Assembly: GCA_023390655.1 (NCBI GenBank)
Contig: JAEWCL010000002.1
Span: forward strand, 1 to 23,924
Direction: 5' to 3'
Source: Bacillota bacterium
GTDB taxonomy: Bacteria > Bacillota > Clostridia > Christensenellales > CAG-138
DNA: 23,924 nucleotides
Shown piece after piece: positions 13,442-20,488 of the stretch; the stretch's first letter is position 1; each line of letters opens with the position of its first letter. Under the pieces are notes generated by a model. The model had not been told where the DNA came from. It ran no database searches and worked only from the letters and a program-made list of their open reading frames with translations. The position numbers were made by a program, and so were the translations under genes.

Positions 13442-13717
13442 TTACGGGTGGCGGGGATTGCTGCGCACCGCGGCAATGGCCTTGAGCACCGCCCCGGTGA
13501 TATCCGCCTGAAACTGCGTGCTCATCGCGTGAAACCGCGTGAAAATATCGCCGCTCAGGCTGCTGGTGTACTTTGCAGGCAGGTTGTTGAGCGAAAGCGC
13601 CATCACATCCATACGGCACTGTTCGCAGCAGCACATGTCTTCCTGCTGCATCAGCTCGTCAAGCTTGCTTTCCACCAACGCTTCCATAAGGTTGACAGGG
13701 TTTGCTTTTGTTTCCAC
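13442..13717 (-). CDS. comFB: ComFB family protein
   Basis: A 91-residue protein matching the late-competence ComFB family: VNLMEALVESKLDELM, then MCCCEQCRMDVMALSLNNLPAKY, and a C-terminal helix ending SNPRHP. The clustered cysteines (CCCEQC) probably bind zinc, as in the family. In Bacillus comFB lies between comFA and comFC but its role in DNA uptake is unclear; in other bacteria ComFB-like proteins bind cyclic di-nucleotides. Here no competence genes are near, so a regulatory role is at least as likely. The GTG start at 13717 has AAAGGA about 8 bases upstream. Confidence 0.85.
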   Translation of the reverse strand: METKANPVNLMEALVESKLDELMQQEDMCCCEQCRMDVMALSLNNLPAKYTSSLSGDIFTRFHAMSTQFQADITGAVLKAIAAVRSNPRHP

Positions 13718-14013
13718 TCAGATCATCCTTTCGTACGATGCAACTCTGGAACGGAAGCCATACATTTGCGGGATTGATTATATCATATATGATATAGCAT
13801 AAAATGCCAATACAAAAAAATCGGGATACCTATTTGACAAGGATTGTTACAGCTTCAGCATAGCATACGGCAACAGCCGATGCAAACCGAATATTGGCGT
13901 ATTTTGTAAATCCGCAAATGATTTTTCGCGGTTCCGCCACATTTTTTGCGCTTTTGTCCATCATCTGCTATACTATAGGATACGATTTTTAAGAGTGCGA
14001 GGTAGCTTCCAAC
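13718..14013. other. AT-rich gap between divergent comFB and argS
   Basis: No gene is visible in these 296 bases. A TTGACA at about 13834 has only a weak -10 partner (AGCATA, 17 bp on). The argS promoter at 13946-13974 is the clearest signal. Confidence 0.45.
13946..13974 (+). promoter_or_regulatory. Promoter of argS
   Basis: TTGCGC (13946-13951) and TATACT (13969-13974) are 17 bp apart, about 40 bases before the argS start. No T-box is seen in this short leader. Confidence 0.6.
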
Positions 14014-15711
14014 ATGGATTTTCCCCAAAAGCTCTCCGAGGCGTTGGCCGCGTGCAGCGGTATGGACGCGCAGCAGCTTGAGAGCATGATTGAAATCCCC
14101 CCTGACAACAACATGGGGGACTTTGCGTTTCCCTGCTTCAAGCTTTCAAAGACCATGCGCAAGGCGCCGCCGGCCATCGCATGCGAGCTGTGCGACAAGC
14201 TTCCGCTTCCGGATTTTGTGGCGCGCGCGGAGGCCGCAGGCGGTTATCTCAACTTCTTCATCAAGCCCGAGGCATACGTGCAGGCGGTATTAGATGCCGT
14301 GCGCGAGCAGCATGAGAATTACGGCGGCGGCACGGAGGGGGCGGAGCGCAACATCTGCATCGACTACTCCTCCATCAACATCGCAAAGCCGTTCCACATC
14401 GGCCATTTAAGCTCTACCGTCATCGGCCATTCGCTTTACCGCATCTACCAGCACCTTGGCTACAATTGCGTGGGCATTAACCACTTGGGCGACTGGGGCA
14501 CGCAGTTCGGCAAGCTCATCGTCGCCTACAAGCGCTGGGGGAACCGCGCGCAGGTGGAGGCGGAGTCCATCCGGGCGCTTCTCGACCTGTATGTGAAATT
14601 CCATGACGAAGCGGAAAAGGACGAGCGCCTCAACGATGAAGCGCGCGCCTGGTTCAAGCGCATCGAGGACAACGACGAGGAGGCGCTTTCCCTCTTTGAG
14701 TGGTTCAAAACCCTTACGCTCAAGGAAGTGGGGCGTGTTTACGACCTTCTTGGCATTGCGTTCGACAGCTATGCGGGCGAGAGCTTCTACAACGATAAAA
14801 TGAGCCGCGTCATCGAAGAGCTGGAGGAAAAGAACCTCCTCAAGCTTGACCAGGGCGCATACCTTGTGGATCTTGCGGATTACAGCATGCCGCCGTGCCT
14901 CGTGCTTCGCTCCGACGGCGCGACGCTCTACGCCACACGCGATATCGCGGCAGCGCTTTACCGCAAGGATACGTATGATTTTGCAAAATGCCTGTATGTG
15001 GTTGCCTACCAGCAGGACCTGCATTTTCGGCAATGGTTCAAGGTGATAGACCTGATGGGCTATCCCTGGGCCAAGGACTTGGTGCACGTTTCCTTCGGCA
15101 TGGTCAGCCTGGTGGACGGCACGCTTTCCACGCGCCGTGGCAAAGTGCTCTTCCTGGAGGACGTACTCAACGCCGCCATCGAGAAGACGCTGGACATCAT
15201 CACAGAAAAAAGCCCCGACCTTTCGGACAAGCCCGCTATCGCCCGCCAGGTGGGCGTGGGCGCTGTCGTCTGGAACGCGCTGTACAACAGCCGCATCAAG
15301 GATGTGGTATTCAGTTGGGACAAGGCCCTTAACTTTGATGGGGAAACCGGCCCTTATGCACAGTATACCCATGCGCGCTGCTGCGCGGTTCTTCGCAAGG
15401 CCGGTATGGAAGAACTGCCCGAAGACCTTGATTACAGCCTGCTCTCCGATGAAGACTCCCTGCGCGTGATCCGCGCCATAGGAAACTTCCCGCGCGCCGT
15501 ACGCGAGGCCGCGCAGAAATACGAGCCGTACCTCGTATCCCGCGCCGTCATCGCCGTATGCCAGGCATACAACAAGTTCTATTATGAGCACCGCATCATC
15601 GGCGAAGAAGAGCAGGTGCAAAAAGCGCGCCTTGCGCTGACTGCCGCCGCAAAGAGCGTGATTTCCACAGGTTTGTTCCTGGTGGGCCTTGCGGCACCTG
15701 AACGTATGTAA
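14014..15711 (+). CDS. argS: Arginyl-tRNA synthetase
   Basis: A 565-residue class I synthetase that charges tRNA-Arg with arginine using ATP. The N-terminal additional domain characteristic of ArgRS covers about residues 1-110 (IPPDNNMGDFAFPCFKLSK). The catalytic Rossmann fold follows with SSINIAKPFHIGHLSST, containing the HIGH signature, and NHLGDWGTQFGKLI. The C-terminal anticodon-binding helical domain includes NFDGETGPYAQYTHARC and ends in the typical PERM. A canonical KMSKS is not obvious, as in most ArgRS enzymes; GTLSTRRGKV occupies that region. The ribosome binding site (GCGAGG, 11 bases from the ATG) is weak. Length and domain order are normal. Confidence 0.97.
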   Translation: MDFPQKLSEALAACSGMDAQQLESMIEIPPDNNMGDFAFPCFKLSKTMRKAPPAIACELCDKLPLPDFVARAEAAGGYLNFFIKPEAYVQAVLDAVREQHENYGGGTEGAERNICIDYSSINIAKPFHIGHLSSTVIGHSLYRIYQHLGYNCVGINHLGDWGTQFGKLIVAYKRWGNRAQVEAESIRALLDLYVKFHDEAEKDERLNDEARAWFKRIEDNDEEALSLFEWFKTLTLKEVGRVYDLLGIAFDSYAGESFYNDKMSRVIEELEEKNLLKLDQGAYLVDLADYSMPPCLVLRSDGATLYATRDIAAALYRKDTYDFAKCLYVVAYQQDLHFRQWFKVIDLMGYPWAKDLVHVSFGMVSLVDGTLSTRRGKVLFLEDVLNAAIEKTLDIITEKSPDLSDKPAIARQVGVGAVVWNALYNSRIKDVVFSWDKALNFDGETGPYAQYTHARCCAVLRKAGMEELPEDLDYSLLSDEDSLRVIRAIGNFPRAVREAAQKYEPYLVSRAVIAVCQAYNKFYYEHRIIGEEEQVQKARLALTAAAKSVISTGLFLVGLAAPERM

Positions 15712-15929
15712 CCTAAAATCGGATGCTTTCCCCAAAGCATCCGCGCACGGCCAATGCGCACTGCCTTTTGACGCAAGTACGAATGCAGAACATGAACGCA
15801 TCCAAAGCAGCAAGGAATTTTTGATGCGGGGCAAGAATACACAGCGCAGCGTCGCAGCGCTACACTTAGCGTAAGGCGGCCTATCCCGCGCGAAAAGAAC
15901 CGTGACGATGTTCATGTTTAAAATGGTAC

Positions 15930-15972
15930 AAAGGCTCCGTATTCCGGCAACTCCTGCCTGCGGAGCTTTTTT
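15930..15972 (+). terminator. Terminator-like hairpin after argS
   Basis: AAAGGCTCCG (15930-15939) pairs with CGGAGCTTTT (15961-15970) with one bulged base, followed by more Ts. It lies over 200 bases after argS, so it may end an unseen transcript or read-through. Confidence 0.5.
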
Positions 15973-16015
15973 AATACGAATGGAAGGACCTGAATATTCC
16001 GGCTTATCAAAGGAT

Positions 16016-16043
16016 TTGCCGTACTGTTTGGAATTCGTATAAC
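16016..16043 (+). promoter_or_regulatory. Candidate promoter of the GNAT-hydrolase operon
   Basis: TTGCCG (16016-16021) and TATAAC (16038-16043) lie 16 bp apart, 21 bases before the start codon. Confidence 0.5.
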
Positions 16044-16063
16044 ATTTAGCAGGAGGGATGGCC

Positions 16064-16534
16064 ATGTTCTTTGACACCAAGTTTCTGCGCAGCGACGAAA
16101 TCATCCTGCGTCTGCGGAAGACGGCCCCGGCAGACTCAGAAAAGGGCTATGTGCCTGCGTATTATTTTGACATCTGTCTGGCGCATACCGGCAAGCCCAT
16201 CGGCGCATGCGACCTGCGCATCGGCCATACGGAGAACGTCTACTATGGCGGAAACATCGGCTATTGCATCCAGGAAGCGTACCGGGGCCATCACTATGCG
16301 GGCAAAGCCTGCCTGCTGTTGTTCAAGCTTGCGCAACTGCACAAAATGGATGTTCTCTACATCACCTGCAGCCCGGAGAACATCGCCTCCCGCAAAACGT
16401 GCGAGTATGCGGGCGGCACGCTTGAGACCATTGCGGAACTCCCGCCGGACAACGAAATGTACAAAAAAGGCGACCGCAAAAAGTGCATTTATAAGGTGAT
16501 GCTCGAAAAAGATGACGCGGACGGTGCTATATAA
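16064..16534 (+). CDS. GNAT-family N-acetyltransferase
   Basis: A 156-residue acetyltransferase of the GNAT fold, which moves an acetyl group from acetyl-CoA to an amine. The core is visible: GKPIGACDLRIGH (beta strands 2-3), GGNIGYCIQEAYRGHHYAGKACLLL (strand 4 and the acetyl-CoA pyrophosphate loop, with RGHHYAGKA in the R/QxxGxG/A position), then ITCSPENIASRKTCEYAGGTL near the C-terminus. The closest style is RimJ/RimL-like, but the substrate cannot be inferred. The second ATG (16064) was chosen because AGGAGG is 7 bases upstream; the first ATG is only 1 base from it. A cysteine hydrolase gene follows 32 bases later, probably in the same operon. Confidence 0.85.
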   Translation: MFFDTKFLRSDEIILRLRKTAPADSEKGYVPAYYFDICLAHTGKPIGACDLRIGHTENVYYGGNIGYCIQEAYRGHHYAGKACLLLFKLAQLHKMDVLYITCSPENIASRKTCEYAGGTLETIAELPPDNEMYKKGDRKKCIYKVMLEKDDADGAI

Positions 16535-16566
16535 CGGCCGCAGCCTGCGCCGGAAAGGAAGCCTCT

Positions 16567-17178
16567 ATGGGAAACATCGCATTGCTGGTTGTGGACGTAC
16601 AGAACGCCCTGATGGCAGAAAGGCCCGCAAACGGGGAAGCCGTTGTGCGGAACATCCGCCGTTTGATGGATGCCGCCAGAAAGCACCACAAGGAACTTCT
16701 CTTTGTCCGGCATGATGACGGCAAAGGCACGCAATTGGAACACGGCACGACTGGTTGGCAGATTTATGCCGAGGTCGCGCCGCAGGAAGGGGAATACATT
16801 GTGGAAAAGCGCTATAACAGCGCGTTCCATAAGACCGACCTCAAGGCATACCTTGACAGCAAGCGGGTCGATACCCTGCTTTTGACCGGCATGCAGACGG
16901 AATACTGCATCAATGCCACATTGCACAGCGCCTTTGACAACGGCTATACCATCCTGATCCCCGAAGGCACAAATACCACCTTTGACAACGATTATCTTTC
17001 CGGAGAAAAGCTGTGTGAATATTACAACTTTCATCTGGAACAACCGGTATGCAAAGGTGATTCCGCTTGCAGAAGCGGCAGCGCTTTTGGAGCGGTAGTG
17101 CCGATACGGCTTTGTCCCCTGAAAAGCAAAAAGGACCCTGACCGCATAAGCGGCTGCCGGCAGGCGGCCGCTTTGTGA
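16567..17178 (+). CDS. Isochorismatase-like cysteine hydrolase with frameshifted C-terminus
   Basis: A cysteine hydrolase of the isochorismatase/nicotinamidase superfamily, whose members hydrolyse amides or related bonds. The catalytic triad is intact: Asp 10 (LLVVDVQNAL), Lys 81 (VEKRYNSAF) and Cys 114 (QTEYCINAT). After YYNFH (codon 17032-17034) the reading frame leaves the family. One base further on, the other frame gives WNNRYAKVIPLAEAAAL and ends LLER with TAG at 17096-17098, which is the expected family ending. As read, the protein has 203 residues with an unrelated 47-residue tail; with the frame restored it would have 176, the usual size. AAAGGA precedes the ATG. Activity may survive, since only the last helix is lost. 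A sequencing error is the alternative explanation. Confidence 0.85.
   Translation: MGNIALLVVDVQNALMAERPANGEAVVRNIRRLMDAARKHHKELLFVRHDDGKGTQLEHGTTGWQIYAEVAPQEGEYIVEKRYNSAFHKTDLKAYLDSKRVDTLLLTGMQTEYCINATLHSAFDNGYTILIPEGTNTTFDNDYLSGEKLCEYYNFHLEQPVCKGDSACRSGSAFGAVVPIRLCPLKSKKDPDRISGCRQAAAL
17148..17176 (+). terminator. Terminator-like hairpin after the cysteine hydrolase
   Basis: AAGCGGCTGCC (17148-17158) pairs with GGCGGCCGCTT (17163-17173) with one G-U pair and loop GGCA. The T-run is short. It lies inside the frameshifted tail of the hydrolase gene but after its expected stop, which supports the shorter reading. Confidence 0.55.
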
Positions 17179-17270
17179 TATCTGCCACAAAAAAGCAGAC
17201 TTCTCCCTCGACTGCCCATATGATATAAGCATATGTTATAAATTCTCATGAATAATTCATAAACCTATTC

Positions 17271-17291
17271 GCACATGTTATTGACATGTGC
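17271..17291. promoter_or_regulatory. Inverted repeat over the SDR promoter (candidate operator)
   Basis: GCACATG (17271-17277) and CATGTGC (17285-17291) form a perfect 7-bp inverted repeat with a 7-base spacer. It covers the -35 box. Confidence 0.5.
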
Positions 17292-17309
17292 TGCAAAGCG
17301 CGCAATACT
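17281..17309 (+). promoter_or_regulatory. Promoter of the SDR gene
   Basis: TTGACA (17281-17286) and AATACT (17304-17309) are 17 bp apart: a perfect -35 box and a good -10 box. The leader to the ATG is about 40 bases. Confidence 0.75.
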
Positions 17310-17357
17310 AGTTGTGTAATCGTCTGATAAATAACAAACGAACGGAGCAAGCCACAC

Positions 17358-18134
17358 ATGAACAATCTTTTTGATCTGACCGGTAAAGTTGCAATCGTTA
17401 CGGGAGCCTCCAGCGGCCTGGGCGCGGACGCGGCGCGGGCCTATGCGGAATACGGCGCGGATGTCGCGCTGCTTGCCCGCCGCAAGGACAAGCTCGATGC
17501 CGTCGTAAAAGAAATCGAAGCTATGGGCCGCAGGGCAATCGCCATCGCGTGCGATGTTTCAGAGGAAGAGAACGTCAGGCAGGCGGTGGAAGAAACCGTC
17601 TCCCGCTTTGAAAAGGTGGATATCCTGCTCAACAACGCAGGCATTGCCGCGGGCGGCTCGGTGGAAACGCTTACCGAAGCAGCCTGGAACCAGTCCATGG
17701 ATATCAACGTAAAGGGCATCTTCCTGCTCTGCAAATATGTTATCCCCCATATGAAAGCGCAGAACTACGGCAGGATCGTTAACATCGCTTCCGTCAACGC
17801 CGTCGTCGCGGATAAATCCCCGGCTCTGGTGCGGCATGTATACAACACCTCAAAAGCCGCGGTGCTGGGCCTGACCAAGGGGATGGCGGCAAGCTACGCG
17901 CAGCATGGCATTATTGTCAACGCCATCGGCCCGGGGCTGTTCGAATCCGAAATGACAGCGGATACGCTCTTCCAGCATCAGGAGTTCATGCACATGTACA
18001 ATGCGCTCTGCCCCGCCTCCCGCCCCGGCGCAAAGGGCGAATTGAACGGACCCATCCTGTTCTTCTCCTCGGATGCGGCCAGCTATACCACCGGTCAATT
18101 CCTGCTGGTGGATGGCGGGTTTACCATCACCTGA
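17358..18134 (+). CDS. Short-chain dehydrogenase/reductase (SDR)
   Basis: A 258-residue classical SDR, an NAD(P)-dependent oxidoreductase. Motifs in order: TGASSGLG (cofactor loop, residues 15-22), ACDVSEEENV, NNAGIAAGG, NIAS (Ser 145) and the catalytic Tyr 162 - Lys 166 pair in HVYNTSKAAVLGLTK, then NAIGPGLFESEM. It ends with the usual GQFLLVDGGF. The spacing between the catalytic Ser and Tyr is four residues longer than in FabG-type enzymes. It resembles gluconate 5-dehydrogenase or 3-oxoacyl reductase relatives; the substrate is uncertain. AACGGAGC precedes the ATG. It is a single-gene unit with its own strong promoter, a possible operator and a terminator. Confidence 0.92.
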   Translation: MNNLFDLTGKVAIVTGASSGLGADAARAYAEYGADVALLARRKDKLDAVVKEIEAMGRRAIAIACDVSEEENVRQAVEETVSRFEKVDILLNNAGIAAGGSVETLTEAAWNQSMDINVKGIFLLCKYVIPHMKAQNYGRIVNIASVNAVVADKSPALVRHVYNTSKAAVLGLTKGMAASYAQHGIIVNAIGPGLFESEMTADTLFQHQEFMHMYNALCPASRPGAKGELNGPILFFSSDAASYTTGQFLLVDGGFTIT

Positions 18135-18166
18135 TCGACCTTTTGCAAGTATTATAGGCATAAAAC

Positions 18167-18193
18167 AAAGGCGGGCTTACGCCCGCCTTTTGT
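18167..18193. terminator. Bidirectional terminator between the SDR gene and serS
   Basis: AAAGGCGGGC (18167-18176) and GCCCGCCTTT (18181-18190) pair perfectly with loop TTAC. T-rich tracts flank it in both directions, so it serves the two convergent genes. Confidence 0.85.
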
Positions 18194-18202
18194 GCATCAT
18201 TT

Positions 18203-19483
18203 TTAAGAAATAACCGTCTTCCCGCCCATGTACATCCGAAGCGGTTCGGGGATGTTCACGCTGCCGTCCGCATTCAGGTTGTTTTCTAAAAATGCGATCA
18301 GCATACGCGGCGGCGCGACGACGGTGTTATTGAGCGTATGCGCAAAGTAGTTGCCGGTTTCCTTGTTCTTGACGCGGATGCCCAAGCGCCGCGCCTGCGC
18401 ATCGCCCAAATTAGAGCAGCTGCCCACCTCAAAATACTTCTTCTGGCGGGGAGACCAGGCTTCCACATCCACGCTCTTGACCTTGAGGTCCGCAAGGTCG
18501 CCCGAGCAGCATTCTAAAGAGCGCACCGAGATATCGAGCGTGCGGAAGAACTCAACGGTATACCGGTACAGCTTTTCAAACCACTGAGCGCTCTCCTCCG
18601 GCTTACAGATGACGATCATCTCCTGCTTTTCAAACTGATGGATGCGGTAGACGCCGCGCTCCTCAATGCCGTGCGCGCCCACTTCCTTCCTGAAGCAGGG
18701 GGAGTAGCTCGTAAGCGTCTGGGGAAGCTCGGCCTCTTCAAGCGTGGTGTCGATGAACTTGCCGATCATGGAATGCTCGCTGGTGCCGATGAGGTAGAGA
18801 TCCTCACCCTCGATCTTGTACATCATGTTTTCCATTTCCGCAAAGCTCATCACGCCCGTCACCACATTGCTGCGGATCATGAATGGCGGGATGCAGTAGG
18901 TAAACCCTTTGTCGATCATAAAATCCCGCGCATAGGTCAAAATAGCGGAATGCAGGCGGGCGATATCACCCTTGAAGTAATAGAAGCCGTTGCCGCTTAC
19001 CTTGCGGGCGCTTTCCAAATCCACGCCGTTGAGGCGCTCCATGATATCGATGTGGTACGGAATTTCAAACGCCGGCACCACGGGTTCGCCAAAGCGCTCG
19101 AGCTCCACATTTTCGCTGTCGTCCTTGCCGATGGGCACGGTCGGATCGATGATGTTGGGCAGCACCAGCATCCGCTCGCGAATAGCCGCCTCAAGCTCCT
19201 CCTCCCGCACGCCAAGGTCGCTAAGCTCCTGCCCGATGGCGGAGACAGAAGCCTTTACGCGCTCCGCTTCTTCCCGCTCGCCCTTTGCCATTAAACCGCC
19301 GATCTGTTTGCTCAATACATTGCGCTGGTTTCTTAGCCCATCGCACCGCACCTTCACATCGCGGTACTCGGCATCCAGCTCCAGCACTTCCTCCAACAGT
19401 GGCAGCTTGTGCAGTTGAAATTTCCTTTTGAGGTTTTCTTTAACCGCCTCCGGGTTCGCCCGTACAAATTTCATATCCAGCAT
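18203..19483 (-). CDS. serS: Seryl-tRNA synthetase
   Basis: A 426-residue class II synthetase that charges tRNA-Ser. The N-terminal coiled-coil arm that reads the tRNA-Ser long arm spans about residues 28-105 (LDAEYRDVKVRCDGLRNQRNVLSKQIGGL). The catalytic domain carries motif 2, CFRKEVGAHGIEERGVYRIHQFEKQEM, and motif 3, TLNNTVVAPPRMLIAFLENN. Both differ from the common bacterial form: motif 3 has NNTVVAPPR where most have NGSGLAVGR, and the serine-binding region reads GTSEHSMIG in place of TAEVPL. This marks the SerRS subtype found in some Clostridia. AAGGAG lies 7 bases before the ATG. Expression is controlled by the T-box leader just upstream (19515-19755). Confidence 0.97.
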   Translation of the reverse strand: MLDMKFVRANPEAVKENLKRKFQLHKLPLLEEVLELDAEYRDVKVRCDGLRNQRNVLSKQIGGLMAKGEREEAERVKASVSAIGQELSDLGVREEELEAAIRERMLVLPNIIDPTVPIGKDDSENVELERFGEPVVPAFEIPYHIDIMERLNGVDLESARKVSGNGFYYFKGDIARLHSAILTYARDFMIDKGFTYCIPPFMIRSNVVTGVMSFAEMENMMYKIEGEDLYLIGTSEHSMIGKFIDTTLEEAELPQTLTSYSPCFRKEVGAHGIEERGVYRIHQFEKQEMIVICKPEESAQWFEKLYRYTVEFFRTLDISVRSLECCSGDLADLKVKSVDVEAWSPRQKKYFEVGSCSNLGDAQARRLGIRVKNKETGNYFAHTLNNTVVAPPRMLIAFLENNLNADGSVNIPEPLRMYMGGKTVIS

Positions 19484-19514
19484 CGTCTTTCTCCTTTTGC
19501 GCGCCGCGCTTTTC

Positions 19515-19755
19515 TAAAAAATAAAACGCCCCAAAACCATACAATACGCCTGCATGGAAATGGGACGAAACCGTTGTTCCGCGTTGCCACCCAAATTGCC
19601 GGGTCTATACCCGGCCTCTTGTCTATGCGATAAAGGGCATTCCCTCTGGCTCATCGCCAGCGGCTCAAAAAGTGGACAGGCGCGTCCCCTGCCGGTTTTC
19701 ACCTGCCACCGGCTCTCTAAAAAAGGGAAGCAGCGCCATTGCTTTTTTCAACGCC
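19515..19755 (-). promoter_or_regulatory. T-box leader sensing uncharged tRNA-Ser, upstream of serS
   Basis: The minus strand reads as a T-box riboswitch. Stem I shows the apical AGAGAGCCGG with GGTGAAAACCGGC. Below it GGCGC/GCGCC and AAAAAG/CTTTTT enclose an internal loop containing TCC, a serine codon (19674-19676), as specifier. The antiterminator is GGGTGGCAACGCGG (19579-19592); the variable base of its UGGN bulge is C, matching the G discriminator of tRNA-Ser. A competing terminator (CGTCCC with GGGGCG, via G-U pairs) ends in TTTTATTTTTT near 19515. Uncharged tRNA-Ser should stabilise the antiterminator and let serS be transcribed. Confidence 0.93.
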
Positions 19756-19769
19756 GCACTGTTATGAAT

Positions 19770-19789
19770 TTTGGCGCAAAAGCGCCAAA
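19770..19789. terminator. Hairpin after the flavin reductase gene
   Basis: TTTGGCGC (19770-19777) and GCGCCAAA (19782-19789) pair perfectly with loop AAAA. It lies between the flavin reductase stop and the T-box. The T-run is short, so it may act weakly or protect an RNA end. Confidence 0.45.
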
Positions 19790-19806
19790 GCTTGTCCTTG
19801 AAGCTG

Positions 19807-20331
19807 TTACTGGTTCGCAGCCGCCTGGTAGGTAGGCGCGTTCTTGGGCGCTTTTGCCTTGATGACCTTGTGATAATAATCATATGTCATCACAGGGAGG
19901 CCCTTCACCGCGCAGCCTTCATCCATACATCCGTCGTACACCTGTGCGAAGAATACGGTGTGTGTTCCCGCATCATGGCTGCCCACGATGTTGCAGAACA
20001 GGTACCCCGCGCAGTCCGCCTGCAGCATGGGAAGCCCTTCGTGCATGGTGTAAGGAATGCCGTCAAACTTGTGCATGTTCGCGCCGGAAGAATAGCCCAG
20101 CCTGCCGATGGTCTTTGCGGGCGTGCCTTCCGTGAGGATGGAGATGGAAAACCGGCCGTTCTCCTGCATCAGCTTATGGGTATGATTATTCTTGCTCATA
20201 CTCACGGCCAGCATACCCTCCGCCGTTACCTGAAACACGGTGTTCACAATGCACCCCTGCGGAACATCGCCTTCCATCACGCCAATGGCGTAGAGGCCGT
20301 AAGAAAGCTTGAACAATACTGCCGGATCCAT
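19807..20331 (-). CDS. Flavin reductase-like FMN-binding protein
   Basis: A 174-residue protein of the flavin reductase-like family that binds FMN and passes electrons from NAD(P)H or partner proteins. Visible regions are LFKLSYGLYAIGVMEGDVPQG, CIVNTVFQVTAEGMLAVSMSKNN (the flavin-phosphate region), FSISILTEGTP and the end TYDYYHKVIKAKAPKNAPTY. The same domain forms the N-terminal half of high-molecular-weight rubredoxin in acetogens; the rubredoxin part is absent here, the protein stopping soon after that junction. In anaerobes such proteins often serve oxygen or nitric oxide detoxification with flavodiiron proteins. GGGAGG is 12 bases from the ATG, rather far. A divergent aldo/keto reductase lies upstream. 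Confidence 0.88.
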   Translation of the reverse strand: MDPAVLFKLSYGLYAIGVMEGDVPQGCIVNTVFQVTAEGMLAVSMSKNNHTHKLMQENGRFSISILTEGTPAKTIGRLGYSSGANMHKFDGIPYTMHEGLPMLQADCAGYLFCNIVGSHDAGTHTVFFAQVYDGCMDEGCAVKGLPVMTYDYYHKVIKAKAPKNAPTYQAAANQ

Positions 20332-20488
20332 TCTCTGCTGTTTCCTCCCGCACTTTTTATGCCGCCTGCATGATAGATAAAGAAAATACGCCGATCGATA
20401 TCCGCTTGCGCTTTTTTTCCGTACAGGCGTATGCTACACTCATTATAACCCATACCCTCAAAAAAGAAAACCGTTGAGGAGGAGAACC

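Larger units (their letters stand above)
15712..16063. other. 352-base intergenic region between argS and the GNAT gene
   Basis: It contains a 10-bp hairpin (CGGATGCTTT 15720-15729 with AAAGCATCCG 15734-15743, loop CCCC, no T-run), a terminator-like hairpin at 15930-15972 and a candidate promoter at 16016-16043. No credible coding sequence is seen. Confidence 0.5.

Noticed and set aside
14407..16104. A 565-codon open frame antisense to argS
   Set aside because: It lies opposite a certain argS gene, runs past it into intergenic sequence, shows no domain and has the Arg/His/Val-rich make-up of antisense reading in GC-rich DNA.
17218..17266. CATATG repeats and ATTCAT palindromes upstream of the SDR promoter
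   Set aside because: They are short and lie in AT-rich DNA where such matches are expected by chance.
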